From Fodinibius sediminis (GTDB lineage Bacteria > Bacteroidota > Rhodothermia > Balneolales > Balneolaceae): a stretch of 64,000 nt of DNA. Under the pieces are notes generated by a model. It made no database searches and was not told where the DNA came from. It was given only the letters and a program-made list of their open reading frames with translations. A program made the translations under genes and the position numbers. The stretch is taken from assembly GCF_900182555.1 (NCBI RefSeq), contig NZ_FXTH01000007.1:62001-126000 (forward strand), in the 5' to 3' direction. This document shows positions 36,253 to 45,077 of the stretch, piece by piece; the stretch's first letter is position 1, and each line of letters starts with the position of its first letter.

Positions 36253-37041
36253 CTACAGATTCAAATATCTCCTGATATTACCGGAAAGCATTTTTTCTTT
36301 GGCCTTTTGATCAGCCTCATCAGGACGCAGAGACTGAATCCGCAACAGTCCCGTACAATAATCCAAAATGGGAGAATGCGTGCCAAATACAAATTTTTCC
36401 TCTCCGTAGGTTTCAAGCAGCCCCACAATATTATTGAGGCCCCTGCCAGAGGTATCCATAACAACATCCGCCTGTTTCAAAAGGGCGGTTTCTTCCTCAT
36501 CCAGGCTCGTATTGTTGGCTACATTCACAATCATATATTTAGCATCCGGCACCTCCCTGATGAGAGGCATGACGTCACTCAGGGCCCACTCCTCTTCGAT
36601 GTCGTTCCATGAGCTTGTCCGACTGTCAACCATCCGCAGGCAGAGCGACACCGGAAGTCCATTGTCCCGCGCCATCTTTACCAGTTCTATGCACGCTGGG
36701 TTATCCAGATTATAGCCGTGATATTTCGGGTACAACCGAATGCCCTTCATTTTATACTGATCCCGGCATGTTTTAAAGTCGTCTTCCCATCCATTATAAA
36801 TGGGATTGATGACAGCAAACGGGATGAACCGGTCCCGAAAAGCATTCCTGGAGTTGATTTCATTATATAATTCTTCATTGGCCTTCTGGGTATTCTTGTA
36901 GAATATACCATTCAGGTTACTGATGATCGATAGCTCAACCCCAAATGGATCCATCCGTTCATTAAGCAGCGTTTCACATGCATTAAACCTCCGGTACCTG
37001 AACGGCCAATGTCCTATATATGCATTACTGTCAATCAACAT
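36253..37041 (-). CDS. Amidohydrolase-2 family protein, cytosolic
   Basis: 262 residues without signal peptide. The N-terminus MLIDSNAYIGHWPFR matches the start of the amidohydrolase-2 barrel, but the usual HxH metal pair reads NAY, so the first metal site is altered. Later elements are GIRLYPKYHGYNL, LPVSLCLRMVD, YMIVNVANNT and FVFGTHSPILDY; the His of GTHSP replaces the usual GSD/GTD. It overlaps the next gene upstream by 11 bases (37031-37041), and that gene encodes a second member with an intact HxH. The pair may form a heteromeric enzyme in which this subunit is inactive or regulatory. Decarboxylase or lactonase activity is typical of the family; which one cannot be told. Confidence 0.8.
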   Translation of the reverse strand: MLIDSNAYIGHWPFRYRRFNACETLLNERMDPFGVELSIISNLNGIFYKNTQKANEELYNEINSRNAFRDRFIPFAVINPIYNGWEDDFKTCRDQYKMKGIRLYPKYHGYNLDNPACIELVKMARDNGLPVSLCLRMVDSRTSSWNDIEEEWALSDVMPLIREVPDAKYMIVNVANNTSLDEEETALLKQADVVMDTSGRGLNNIVGLLETYGEEKFVFGTHSPILDYCTGLLRIQSLRPDEADQKAKEKMLSGNIRRYLNL

Positions 37042-37954
37042 TATTTCCCGACTTTTTTAAGATGTTGTTATAATTTTCAAAAAATATTTTCTCACGCTGC
37101 CGTTCTGTGAGCTTGGCAGCTAATACATGCCCGACTCCCTGGAAAAAACTGTTGTCGCAGCCAAAAAACATTCGGTCTTCTCCAACATACTCCAGAGCAA
37201 AATCAATAATATTCGCATCATTGTTACTGCCGGATATATCTACATATACATTGGGGCAGTCCTTTACGGCTTTGCAGGCCGCTTCCCAGTCGATACCGCC
37301 TCCAAGATGAGCCAGCTGAAACATCGCCTCGGGATACCGCTTTGATATTTCAGCAAAGTCGGTAGCTACAGAAACTGAATCCAACTCTGAGGGAGCGGGC
37401 TCAATCCGAGACCTTCCGATTCCATGATGCATCAGAATGATCATATCCAGGTCAATAAATTTTTCGATAATCGGGTAAAATGCCGGATCGGTGATATTTA
37501 CATGGCTGTATACCTTCAAGCCAACCATGCCCTGGTCCGTGCACCGCTTAATCTCCTCCAGCGATTCCTCTTTATATTTCGGATTCAACGTCATCTGTCC
37601 AATGAATCGGTCGGGATATTGATTGACGCAATCCAGAACCAGGTTATTACACCGCCTGAAATCCTCCGGCGTTGCATCGCCCCCGCGCGACATCGGCCGG
37701 GAGATCACCAGCTTTTCAATGCCCAGTCGGTCGGCAAAATCGATCTGCATGCCGGGGCTTTGGTCCCTGAAATACACGTGGGCATGGGAATCTATCATCC
37801 GGTATTTGTTTACTTCCTCCATGATATCAAAATCAGACGCGGACATGGCAGAAGAAGTCGAACCGGAAGCTTTTGCGATAGTGCCTCCCATCATCAGTCC
37901 CGCAGCAGAAAGTGCCGAATTTTTCAAAAATTGTTTTCGATCAATACCTGACAT
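37031..37954 (-). CDS. Amidohydrolase-2 family protein with Tat-like signal
   Basis: 307 residues. The N-terminus has a Tat-like signal (DRKQFLKN, then SALSAAGLMMGGTIAKASG), again RK in place of RR. The barrel keeps the metal motif MIDSHAHVYF near residue 55, then LKVYSHVNITDPAFYP, MHHGIGRS, LAHLGGG and FFGCDNSFF, in line with a TIM-barrel hydrolase or decarboxylase. It is the first gene after the susC-susD pair at 38133-43103, separated by a hairpin, and overlaps the gene downstream by 11 bases. One partner is apparently exported and the other not, so a stable complex in one compartment is doubtful unless the signal is not used. Confidence 0.83.
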   Translation of the reverse strand: MSGIDRKQFLKNSALSAAGLMMGGTIAKASGSTSSAMSASDFDIMEEVNKYRMIDSHAHVYFRDQSPGMQIDFADRLGIEKLVISRPMSRGGDATPEDFRRCNNLVLDCVNQYPDRFIGQMTLNPKYKEESLEEIKRCTDQGMVGLKVYSHVNITDPAFYPIIEKFIDLDMIILMHHGIGRSRIEPAPSELDSVSVATDFAEISKRYPEAMFQLAHLGGGIDWEAACKAVKDCPNVYVDISGSNNDANIIDFALEYVGEDRMFFGCDNSFFQGVGHVLAAKLTERQREKIFFENYNNILKKSGNNVD

Positions 37955-38080
37955 ATCATCTTATTTATTGTCATTGAAAGTGAAAGGGAATCAAATCGCA
38001 ACCATGATTATTCATGGGCACATGCAAATGAAATGCCCGGTAAATTGAGCTTGACGGCTGCAATGATGCTCTCAGAAGTT

Positions 38081-38110
38081 GGGTCCCAACAGCACAAACC
38101 ATTGGGACCC
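38081..38110 (-). repeat. Perfect hairpin just after susD
   Basis: GGGTCCCAA (38081-38089) and TTGGGACCC (38102-38110) form a perfect 9-bp GC-rich stem with a 12-base loop, 22 bases after the susD stop. No T run follows on either strand, so it is unlikely to be a standard terminator. A role as an mRNA 3' stabiliser that separates the abundant susCD message from the enzyme genes is possible. Confidence 0.55.
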
Positions 38111-38132
38111 TGTTAAGCGAATTGTTATTCCG

Positions 38133-39629
38133 CTAATACCCCTCATTTTGCTCAAGCACCCCTGGATTTGCCTGGTTGATCTCATGCTGAGGTATGGGAA
38201 ACCGGGCCTGGTGCGGCTGTACATCATAAGTAACCGTTGTAGCCTGCCCCGTTTCAGGATTGTAGTTTCGCTCATGCTCCTGCAGGGCCTCCATAAAACG
38301 TCCTGTTCGCACCAGGTCAAACCAGCGCTGATTTTCAAATGCCAATTCCAGCTGACGCTCAAGCATCAGTTTATCCATAAACTGTTCCTCGGTGCTGATA
38401 TCGGCCAGGGTATAATTATGAGAGGCATCGCCAAAAGCTCTTTCCCGAATGCTGTTAAGGTTTTCCAGGGCCTGTGTGATATTACCCTCAAAATAGTTTG
38501 CCTCAGCCATTAGCAGCACAGTATCGCCGTATCTCAGCACCGGAAGGTCAAGACCCGAGGAATTGGGCGGATGCGGGACCGCATATTTGCCGACAAAGGG
38601 ATACCACTCCTCCTGGTCAGGGCTGCTCGGATGAGCCCAGTACTCATTGACCGTCACATCCTTGCGGCTGTCCTCCTCCTCAAAGAGCTTGTGCACGCTC
38701 CACGACAAGAGCGCCACTTCACCCCCGCTCGAAGTGATGCCGGCCGCCCCGTCATACGGCACAAAATCTGATGAGAGCGGATTACCTTCGATGTTTTCGA
38801 TATAGTTCATCTGGAAGATAAACTCATCATTATCCCCGGAACCTTCAATAGTAAACAGATCGGCATAATTTTCCTCCAGCTGAAAGCCGTAATCCGCTAC
38901 ACTTTCAAGGTAGTTCAGGGCCTCACTGTAATTTTCGCGGTACACATAGACCTTGCCCAGCAGTGCCGCAGCTGCACCTTTATTGGCTCGACCAAGATCC
39001 GTATTCTCCGGGCGGGGCAGCAATTCTATGGCCTGTTCCAGATCGGAAATAATAAGCGAATAGATTTCCTCTTCAGAAGAACGGGGAATCTCCATCGACT
39101 CATTAACCGATATCTTGCTCGTCACCTCCGGCACCCCGCCAAAAGCGCGAACCAGGTCAAAATAGTAGAGCGCACGCATAAACTTTGCCTCGCCCTCGTA
39201 CTGCTGTTTTTCACTGCCCTGGTAATCCTGGGGATTGTCAAGATTAGCTAACACCGAGTTGGCCCGGTATATCCCATTGTAATTATTCTGCCAGAAACTG
39301 GAAAAAATAGGATTGCTCGGTTCAAACGCAAGCTCCCCTACCGCATTAAGCCCCGTTATAAACCGGTAGGTGGAGATATGCAGATGGTCCGTTGGAAACT
39401 CTTTCAGGTGCCAGTCGTTGGGCAACTTACTCTGATAATGCGAATAGATTCCCACAACGGCATCATTTATCTGATTTGCCTGTTTGAAGTAGTTTGCTTC
39501 CGTCAGCTCCGATTGCGGCGTCAAATTAACGACGCTGTCTTCACAACCGCTCCAGCTCAATGTCAACAACCCCAACATTGCTGCTACAAAATATCTGTTG
39601 TATTTCATCATTCTGTTATGCTGTTTCAT
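38133..39629 (-). CDS. SusD/RagB family nutrient-binding outer-membrane lipoprotein
   Basis: 498 residues with a signal and lipobox (LSWSGC, Cys near residue 29). SusD features are LTPQSELTEANYFKQANQINDAVVGIYSHY at the N-terminus, AKFMRALYYFDLVRAFGGVPEV near residue 148, ANKGAAAALLGKVYVYRENYSEAL, and the C-terminal LNSIRERAF, LERQLELAFENQRWFDLVRTGRF and FPIPQHEINQAN. It is the smallest of the three SusD proteins here. It lies 18 bases after its SusC partner. The lid-forming lipoprotein would bind an oligosaccharide whose identity is not evident. The next genes encode amidohydrolases and an exported aminotransferase, so a modified or amino-bearing glycan is possible. Confidence 0.95.
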   Translation of the reverse strand: MKQHNRMMKYNRYFVAAMLGLLTLSWSGCEDSVVNLTPQSELTEANYFKQANQINDAVVGIYSHYQSKLPNDWHLKEFPTDHLHISTYRFITGLNAVGELAFEPSNPIFSSFWQNNYNGIYRANSVLANLDNPQDYQGSEKQQYEGEAKFMRALYYFDLVRAFGGVPEVTSKISVNESMEIPRSSEEEIYSLIISDLEQAIELLPRPENTDLGRANKGAAAALLGKVYVYRENYSEALNYLESVADYGFQLEENYADLFTIEGSGDNDEFIFQMNYIENIEGNPLSSDFVPYDGAAGITSSGGEVALLSWSVHKLFEEEDSRKDVTVNEYWAHPSSPDQEEWYPFVGKYAVPHPPNSSGLDLPVLRYGDTVLLMAEANYFEGNITQALENLNSIRERAFGDASHNYTLADISTEEQFMDKLMLERQLELAFENQRWFDLVRTGRFMEALQEHERNYNPETGQATTVTYDVQPHQARFPIPQHEINQANPGVLEQNEGY

Positions 39630-39647
39630 AATATTCTTGGTTAACCA

Positions 39648-42600
39648 TTAAAAATCTAAATTGACACCCAGTACCACGGTCCGGTTCAGTGGTTCGGCCC
39701 CGGTGTTGTAACCAGGCAAACTGCCCGTTCCACTGATAGCTCCCGTCGTATATCCTTCTGGATTGTAGGCTTTAAATTCACTGCGGGTGAACATAAAGGC
39801 ATTCTGGACAGACAAATAAGCACGGAGATTATCAACGCCTAAATAATTTTTAATGGATGAAGGGAGTTCATATCCAAAATTGATGTTCCTGATGGCTACA
39901 TAATCGGCCGGTTCAAGGTAATAGTCCGTATCCGATACGTAGTCCAGATAGGCCAGTGAAGTGGCGGGCGTTTCTCCATCCCCCGGATCATCCGGCGACC
40001 ACCACTGCCCCTCGATGGTAGGTTTCAGGAATGCACTGACGGTCGGTCCCTGGTACCAGAGGTTTTCCAGGTTGTACCGGTACCCGCCAATTTTGGACTG
40101 TATGTGGATACTCAGATCAAAATTTCTCCACTGTACGTTATTGGTCATCCCCCATTCGAAATCGGGCATGAAATTTCCTAGTATCTCCCGGTCTTCATCG
40201 GTGATTTCCCCATCGCCATTGGTATCCTTATACATGGCCGTACCGGGCACCGCTCCGGCCTTGGAGGGATTATTGTCAATAGACGCCTGGTCCATATGCA
40301 CCCCTATCATTTCATGACCGTAAAATGAAAACATGGGTTCTCCCTTGCGCAGGATCCACCCCATACCCCGGGAATGAAGGTTAATGACTTCCTCTACATC
40401 CCCCCTCAAGCTTGTAACTTCATTCCTGTTGCGGCTGAAGTTGAAAGCGGTCTGCCAGCTGACGTCTTTCCCCCTGATATTCGTCGTATTCAATTCAAGC
40501 TCAATACCTCGGTTGACAATATCACCCACATTTACCAGTGTACTGGAAAAGCCTGAAATAGAGGGAATACTGACAGCATACAGCAAGTCAGAAGTATTTT
40601 TCTCATAATAGTCGAACATGAGGCTCACCCGACGGTCAAACATGGAAACATCCAGGCCGACGTCCATACTTTTGGTGGTTTCCCAGCGGAGTTCTTCATT
40701 GCCGAAGTTACTCTGTGCACGGCCCACGAAGCGTTCCCCGTTAAGTGCATAGGCGGCATCGCTGATGGTTCCCAAATACTGGAAGTTTCCGATTCCGAAG
40801 TTACCGACCTCGCCATAGCCAGCGCGCAGCTTAAGCTCATTGATGAAATCAACTTCCTGCATGAAAGCTTCTTCTGAAACAAGCCATCCTATGGAAGCCG
40901 AGGGAAAGGTTCCCCATCGATTCTTTGGACCAAAGCGGGAGCTGCCGTCCACCCGGTATGATGCAGAAAGCAGGTACTTGTCATCGAAATCGTAGTTGAC
41001 CCGTCCGAAATAGGAGGCAAGGCCCCACTGGGTCTTGGAACTGCCTGAATAAGGGGCGGCCGTGGCATTATTCAGCGTTCGTATTACCTCGTCCTGGTAG
41101 GTGTCGGTAAGTGCATAAATATTCTCTGACCGCGATTCACTCTTCTGGTAGGTAGCCCCCGCCAGAGCAGTAATGTTGTGGACCCCCAGTAAAGAAGTGG
41201 TATAATTCAGGGTGTTTTCCACCAGCCATGAATGGTTTCTCCAGGAACCTGCGGACCCTGTATTCTGGTTTCGGCCGCTCGACGTCTTTTCTGTGAAGCG
41301 ATCATAAGTGTTGTAGGCCACGTCTGTTCCGAGATTAACCTCATAGGTCAGGTTATCCAACAAATCCACGCCAAGTCTTGCCTCCGCCATATTTTTGAAG
41401 GAATCATTATAGAAATGAGAACCATAGAGAGCGTTCAGCGGGTTTGCAGCTGCAGAAACCCGGTAACTCCAGTAATCTGAAGCCTCATAGTATTTGCCAG
41501 TCTCCGGGTTCATTTTTGGTTCAACAAAGGGCGGCATCTTGATCTGGTTGTTGATTCCGCTCCCCCCTTTGTTTCGCTGACGGGAATAGCGCGGATTAAT
41601 TCTGAAGTCCACCCGGACGTTATCGGTAATATCTGCATGCAGGTTGGTGCGAAGTGAATACTGCTTGTACCAGCTCGTGGGCATTACCCCTTCTTCATTC
41701 TGGTAGGTACCGGAAACATAATATGTAAAGTTTTCCGATCCGCCCTGGGCCGACATCTGGTAATTTTGAATGGGGGACGGTTCGAATAGAATAGACTCCC
41801 AGTTGTTATCACCCTGGGCCACGACCGGGTTTACCCGGAAGTTATTGGGACGTCGTTCATCACCCCACATCGGTATGTCCGGATCTCCACCTTCCCAGAT
41901 CCACTCCCGGTTGATGTACTTCTCGATGGTCTCCTTATAAGCTTGACCACCATCGACCCAGTTTTCTTCGCCGTGGATCATGGGATATTGAATACCGGCG
42001 TAACTGCTGAGGCTGAATTTCGCTCCCTCACGGGCGCCGCCTGACTTGGTCGTCACCATGATGACGCCTCCCGATCCCCTGGATCCGTAAATGGCTGCAG
42101 CGGAAGCATCCTTCAATACCTCGATGGATTCGACATCATTCATATTTATATTATCGAAACTGCCACCCGGGAACCCATCTATGACAATGAGCGGATCATT
42201 GCTTGCAGATATTGAGGAAGGCCCCCGAACACGAATCGTTGGCGAGGCACCTGGGGTATTCCGGGCTTTTGTTATACTAACGCCTGCCAGACGACCTGCG
42301 AGGGCATCACCCGGCTGCATGACAGGTTGCTGGTCCAGATCATCATTTTCCACCTGTGAGATCGATCCCGTCAGAGATCTTCTTTCCATCTCACCGTAGC
42401 CGACAACCACCACTTCGTCCATGGTTTGCGCCCCCTGCACCAGGTCAACATCAATGACCTGCTGATCCCCTACGGTTACCCGCTGGGTCTCATACCCCAC
42501 ATATGAAAAGACGATTACAGATTCCGCATCAGGGACCTCCAGACTGTATTCTCCGTTCTGGTCGGTTATTGTCCCAATATTGGTACCCTGCACGGCAACG

Positions 42601-43103
42601 TTCACGCCGGTAAGGGGCTGTCCGGTCTGGCTATCCGTGACCGTACCGGTTACTTGCTGCACGATTTTAACAATCTCTTCTTTATCTTTTTTGAGCACCA
42701 GCACATCCCTGCTCGACGCCAATGTGGGTCTAAGGCTGGTGTCTTCCAAGAGCTTGTCAAGCGCTTCATAAAAAGGAACAGCACTGAAATTTACGGTTAC
42801 TTTTTTATCCGGGATAAGATGTGATTCAAATGATAGTCCCACCCGGGCCTCATGGGCCAACCGACGAAGTGATTCTACCAAATCCACATTATCCAGTTCC
42901 AAGGTCACCAGTCGCTGTTCGCTGACATTTGCACTCACAAAATGATTCTCAATGATATTACGACCCTGCATATCAGCAGTCTGGAATCCCAGACCGGCAG
43001 CTGGTTGTGTCACGTATGCGAACAATACGCTCAAAAACGCGACGACACCTCTGATCCACCTTCGTCTGACGAGCTCATCTGTATTTATTCTATCCATAAT
43101 CAT
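39648..43103 (-). CDS. SusC/RagA TonB-linked transporter with N-terminal STN signalling domain
   Basis: 1151 residues. After the signal segment (near residues 18-40) an STN domain spans about residues 62-140 (LVTLELDNVDLVESLRRLAHEA; VNFSAVPFYEALDKLLEDTS). A carboxypeptidase-like domain follows (VTGTVTDSQTGQPLTGVNV), then the plug (DEVVVVGYGEMERRS, PLIVIDGFPGG, DASAAAIYGSRGSGGVIMVTTKSGG) and the barrel ending in VVLGVNLDF. STN domains touch FecR-type anti-sigma factors in the periplasm, so this is a transducer as well as a transporter. The only FecR in the window, at 56340-57386, shares the same upstream promoter element as this gene. The start ATG 43103 has an alternative ATG two codons later. 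Confidence 0.95.
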   Translation of the reverse strand: MIMDRINTDELVRRRWIRGVVAFLSVLFAYVTQPAAGLGFQTADMQGRNIIENHFVSANVSEQRLVTLELDNVDLVESLRRLAHEARVGLSFESHLIPDKKVTVNFSAVPFYEALDKLLEDTSLRPTLASSRDVLVLKKDKEEIVKIVQQVTGTVTDSQTGQPLTGVNVAVQGTNIGTITDQNGEYSLEVPDAESVIVFSYVGYETQRVTVGDQQVIDVDLVQGAQTMDEVVVVGYGEMERRSLTGSISQVENDDLDQQPVMQPGDALAGRLAGVSITKARNTPGASPTIRVRGPSSISASNDPLIVIDGFPGGSFDNINMNDVESIEVLKDASAAAIYGSRGSGGVIMVTTKSGGAREGAKFSLSSYAGIQYPMIHGEENWVDGGQAYKETIEKYINREWIWEGGDPDIPMWGDERRPNNFRVNPVVAQGDNNWESILFEPSPIQNYQMSAQGGSENFTYYVSGTYQNEEGVMPTSWYKQYSLRTNLHADITDNVRVDFRINPRYSRQRNKGGSGINNQIKMPPFVEPKMNPETGKYYEASDYWSYRVSAAANPLNALYGSHFYNDSFKNMAEARLGVDLLDNLTYEVNLGTDVAYNTYDRFTEKTSSGRNQNTGSAGSWRNHSWLVENTLNYTTSLLGVHNITALAGATYQKSESRSENIYALTDTYQDEVIRTLNNATAAPYSGSSKTQWGLASYFGRVNYDFDDKYLLSASYRVDGSSRFGPKNRWGTFPSASIGWLVSEEAFMQEVDFINELKLRAGYGEVGNFGIGNFQYLGTISDAAYALNGERFVGRAQSNFGNEELRWETTKSMDVGLDVSMFDRRVSLMFDYYEKNTSDLLYAVSIPSISGFSSTLVNVGDIVNRGIELELNTTNIRGKDVSWQTAFNFSRNRNEVTSLRGDVEEVINLHSRGMGWILRKGEPMFSFYGHEMIGVHMDQASIDNNPSKAGAVPGTAMYKDTNGDGEITDEDREILGNFMPDFEWGMTNNVQWRNFDLSIHIQSKIGGYRYNLENLWYQGPTVSAFLKPTIEGQWWSPDDPGDGETPATSLAYLDYVSDTDYYLEPADYVAIRNINFGYELPSSIKNYLGVDNLRAYLSVQNAFMFTRSEFKAYNPEGYTTGAISGTGSLPGYNTGAEPLNRTVVLGVNLDF

Positions 43104-43169
43104 CCCTTACCCATTATTGTTTTATTGTTGTCTTTATTTATGCATAAATGCCCATCATACTGCCTAAAA

Positions 43170-43201
43170 GCGCTGGTAGACTAGCATTAGTCTTCCAGCG
43201 C
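43170..43201 (-). promoter_or_regulatory. Hairpin in the predicted susC leader
   Basis: Arms 43170-43182 and 43189-43201 match over 13 bp with one mismatch, around a 6-base loop. The minus-strand RNA places it between the promoter element at 43282-43310 and the susC ATG at 43103, followed by TTTTA. It could be an attenuator, a protein-binding leader structure or a dyad operator. The short T tract argues against strong termination. Confidence 0.5.
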
Positions 43202-43281
43202 AACTGGAAAGAGGCCATTTATACATGTGAAAGAACCAAAGAAGACGCATGCAACCGTGTTTCACATCCCCTTCTATTAGT

Positions 43282-43310
43282 TAATACACATAAAATGTCC
43301 AAAAGTATTA
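43282..43310 (-). promoter_or_regulatory. Shared TAATAC-N17-GTATTA element, copy 2 (upstream of STN-type susC)
   Basis: Minus-strand reading TCTAATACT, 13 bases, TGTGTATTA, with halves at 43305-43310 and 43282-43287. The nine bases of each half are identical to the other three copies and the spacing is the same. The predicted leader to the susC ATG at 43103 is about 175 bases. It also shares an AGAAGGG-type stretch just downstream with copy 3. Confidence 0.7.
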
Positions 43311-43529
43311 GAGATAACTGGAAAAACTTTCCAGGTAGAACCTAATTCGTCCACTGCTGGTACTAACAGGATGGCTGCTCATGAAACAGTTTCGGAGTGT
43401 AACGGTATAGGAAGGAATCAATAAGGGTGTACCGACACGGGGTCATCACCTCCAATTCGATGGTAATCGAAAAAATCAAGGGCTCCAGCGGATAGGCGTT
43501 TTCGGGGGGAGGGAAACCCAATCATTAAT

Positions 43530-44828
43530 TTATGTCACAGAGAGCAGCTTCTCATAATGGGAAGAGGGGTAGAAGATTCCGGCACTCTCCTCATAAAAAT
43601 CATCGCCCAGCTCGAAGGTCCCCTCTGTCACCTCTGTCCAGGAGGCATCCCCGCTTGGATGATAGCTTTTCATCTGGGACCAGTTCTGATAATTCATATC
43701 GCCATTGGTTTCCATGATGCCCATATCCAGGCCCGGAAATGGGGGCAAGTGCGCAGCCAGTAGTTTATGCCAGTCAACCAGTATGGGATTCACCGTAAGG
43801 TCTGAGCAGACACAGGGGATACCTTCCTTGTGAGCCAGGCGGGCCATTTTGAGTGACAGGCTGAGCGTCTTGGCTATCCCTTTAAGTACAATTACCTCAT
43901 ACCCCTGCTCTATGCGTTTTCTGACATCCTCCTCGCAGTGCAGACTGTCATCAGCCGCAATGGGGATACCCAGGCCTGATACCTTTTGTTCGTTATCATC
44001 ACTCAGGGGTTCTTCAATAAAGAGAATATGGTCCCAGGCTCCGATTTTTTCAGCGTGATTGATCAATTCCTCCAGCGTTTCTCTTTTCTTATACCTACCA
44101 TTGGCATCCAGTGTGTACAAAATGCGGCCATCCTCTGTTTGAACGGTCGAACGATCGTTGAGCAGATCATGAATTTCTGACAGGCGGTCCTTGTCTTTCT
44201 GCAGCATCTCCCGCTGAGTACCCGGCTGGCCGGTTTTTATTTTGATAATGAAATATCCCCTATTCACGGCCTCACGGATATCCTCCAGCGACATTCCATA
44301 GGAAACCTGGAACATCACTCCTATTTGATCATTATGATGAGAGAGGGCGGGCTTGTACGCAGCCGGTATCATCTTTTCAAAGGTATTGCGGCCCGTCTCC
44401 GCTGCATATAACAACCAGGCCGCATTATCCAACCCTACCAGTGCATTCAGTACAAAGTTCTCGTTGACATCCTGCTTCCCTGTTATGCGTCGAGCCTCAC
44501 GCCGCAAGTCCGGCACTAACTCTTCCATCAACCCCACCGGTGTATCGAATGACATGGATTCAACCAGCTGAAGGGCCCGTTCAGTCAGGGCATACATTAG
44601 CGCATTACTTCCTGCTTCGGACCATGAACTAAAAATATCCGGGTCTCCATACAATACACTCTGGGTGCCCAGTCCAATACTGCGGTTTCCTTTTGCCGAG
44701 GTCAGCCGCACCCCTGTCTGCCAAAGCTCCGACAGGTATCCCCCCTTGAATCCGAAGGGTATTTTGAGCTTTTCTCGTTCAAAATCAGAGTAGGTATCAG
44801 TGATCTGTATGTTATTGTTTTTGGGCAT
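43530..44828 (-). CDS. Enolase-superfamily (mandelate racemase/muconate lactonizing) enzyme
   Basis: 432 residues, no signal, cytosolic. The C-terminal barrel has the acid/base Lys pair in YFIIKIKTGQPG, then metal ligands in YTLDANGRY (Asp), LFIEEPLSDD (Glu) and IPIAADDSLHCEED (Asp), and a second Lys in VIVLKGIAKT. This set resembles the dipeptide epimerase/muconate lactonizing subgroup rather than sugar-acid dehydratases, but dehydration of a sugar acid or epimerisation remains possible. The protein is longer than typical members (about 360-380 residues) by an N-terminal extension. It is placed after the terminator at 44958-45030, so probably has its own promoter between 44829 and 44957. Confidence 0.87.
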   Translation of the reverse strand: MPKNNNIQITDTYSDFEREKLKIPFGFKGGYLSELWQTGVRLTSAKGNRSIGLGTQSVLYGDPDIFSSWSEAGSNALMYALTERALQLVESMSFDTPVGLMEELVPDLRREARRITGKQDVNENFVLNALVGLDNAAWLLYAAETGRNTFEKMIPAAYKPALSHHNDQIGVMFQVSYGMSLEDIREAVNRGYFIIKIKTGQPGTQREMLQKDKDRLSEIHDLLNDRSTVQTEDGRILYTLDANGRYKKRETLEELINHAEKIGAWDHILFIEEPLSDDNEQKVSGLGIPIAADDSLHCEEDVRKRIEQGYEVIVLKGIAKTLSLSLKMARLAHKEGIPCVCSDLTVNPILVDWHKLLAAHLPPFPGLDMGIMETNGDMNYQNWSQMKSYHPSGDASWTEVTEGTFELGDDFYEESAGIFYPSSHYEKLLSVT

Positions 44829-44957
44829 ATCTGATGTTTAGCCATTATTACTAAAAGAGAGCACGCGGTTTATTGTAACAAGGCCGCTTTGAAAGCTGAA
44901 AATGGTAAATGCTCAACAGGTTGAAAAGATCTCTTTATTCAGTATCGGCTAATGAAT

Positions 44958-45030
44958 AAAAAATGGAAGATGATGCCCTGTTCTGCAACCGCCATTGGCT
45001 GGTTCCGCAGCCATCAAAAAGGGCATGATC
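44958..45030 (-). terminator. Elaborate terminator between Gfo/Idh/MocA and enolase-type genes
   Basis: Arms 44969-44979 and 45020-45030 pair over 11 bp with one mismatch and enclose a second nested stem (CTGC/GCAG, AACC/GGTT, GCC-ATT-GGC) between 44983 and 45010. On the minus strand the outer stem is followed after a few bases by six T residues (44963-44958). It lies about 50 bases after the stop at 45078. The nested fold is larger than a usual terminator. Confidence 0.65.
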
Positions 45031-45077
45031 CTCCATCGTTTCGGAAGTGAATAATTTCTTAAACACCCGCCGTTCGT

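Larger units (their letters stand above)
43104..43529. other. Leader and promoter region of the STN-type susC
   Basis: No gene is supported in this 426-base stretch. It holds the shared promoter element (43282-43310) and a strong hairpin (43170-43201) in what would be a leader of about 170 bases before the susC ATG. Between 43311 and the enolase stop at 43530 I see no clear terminator for the enolase gene. Confidence 0.6.
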
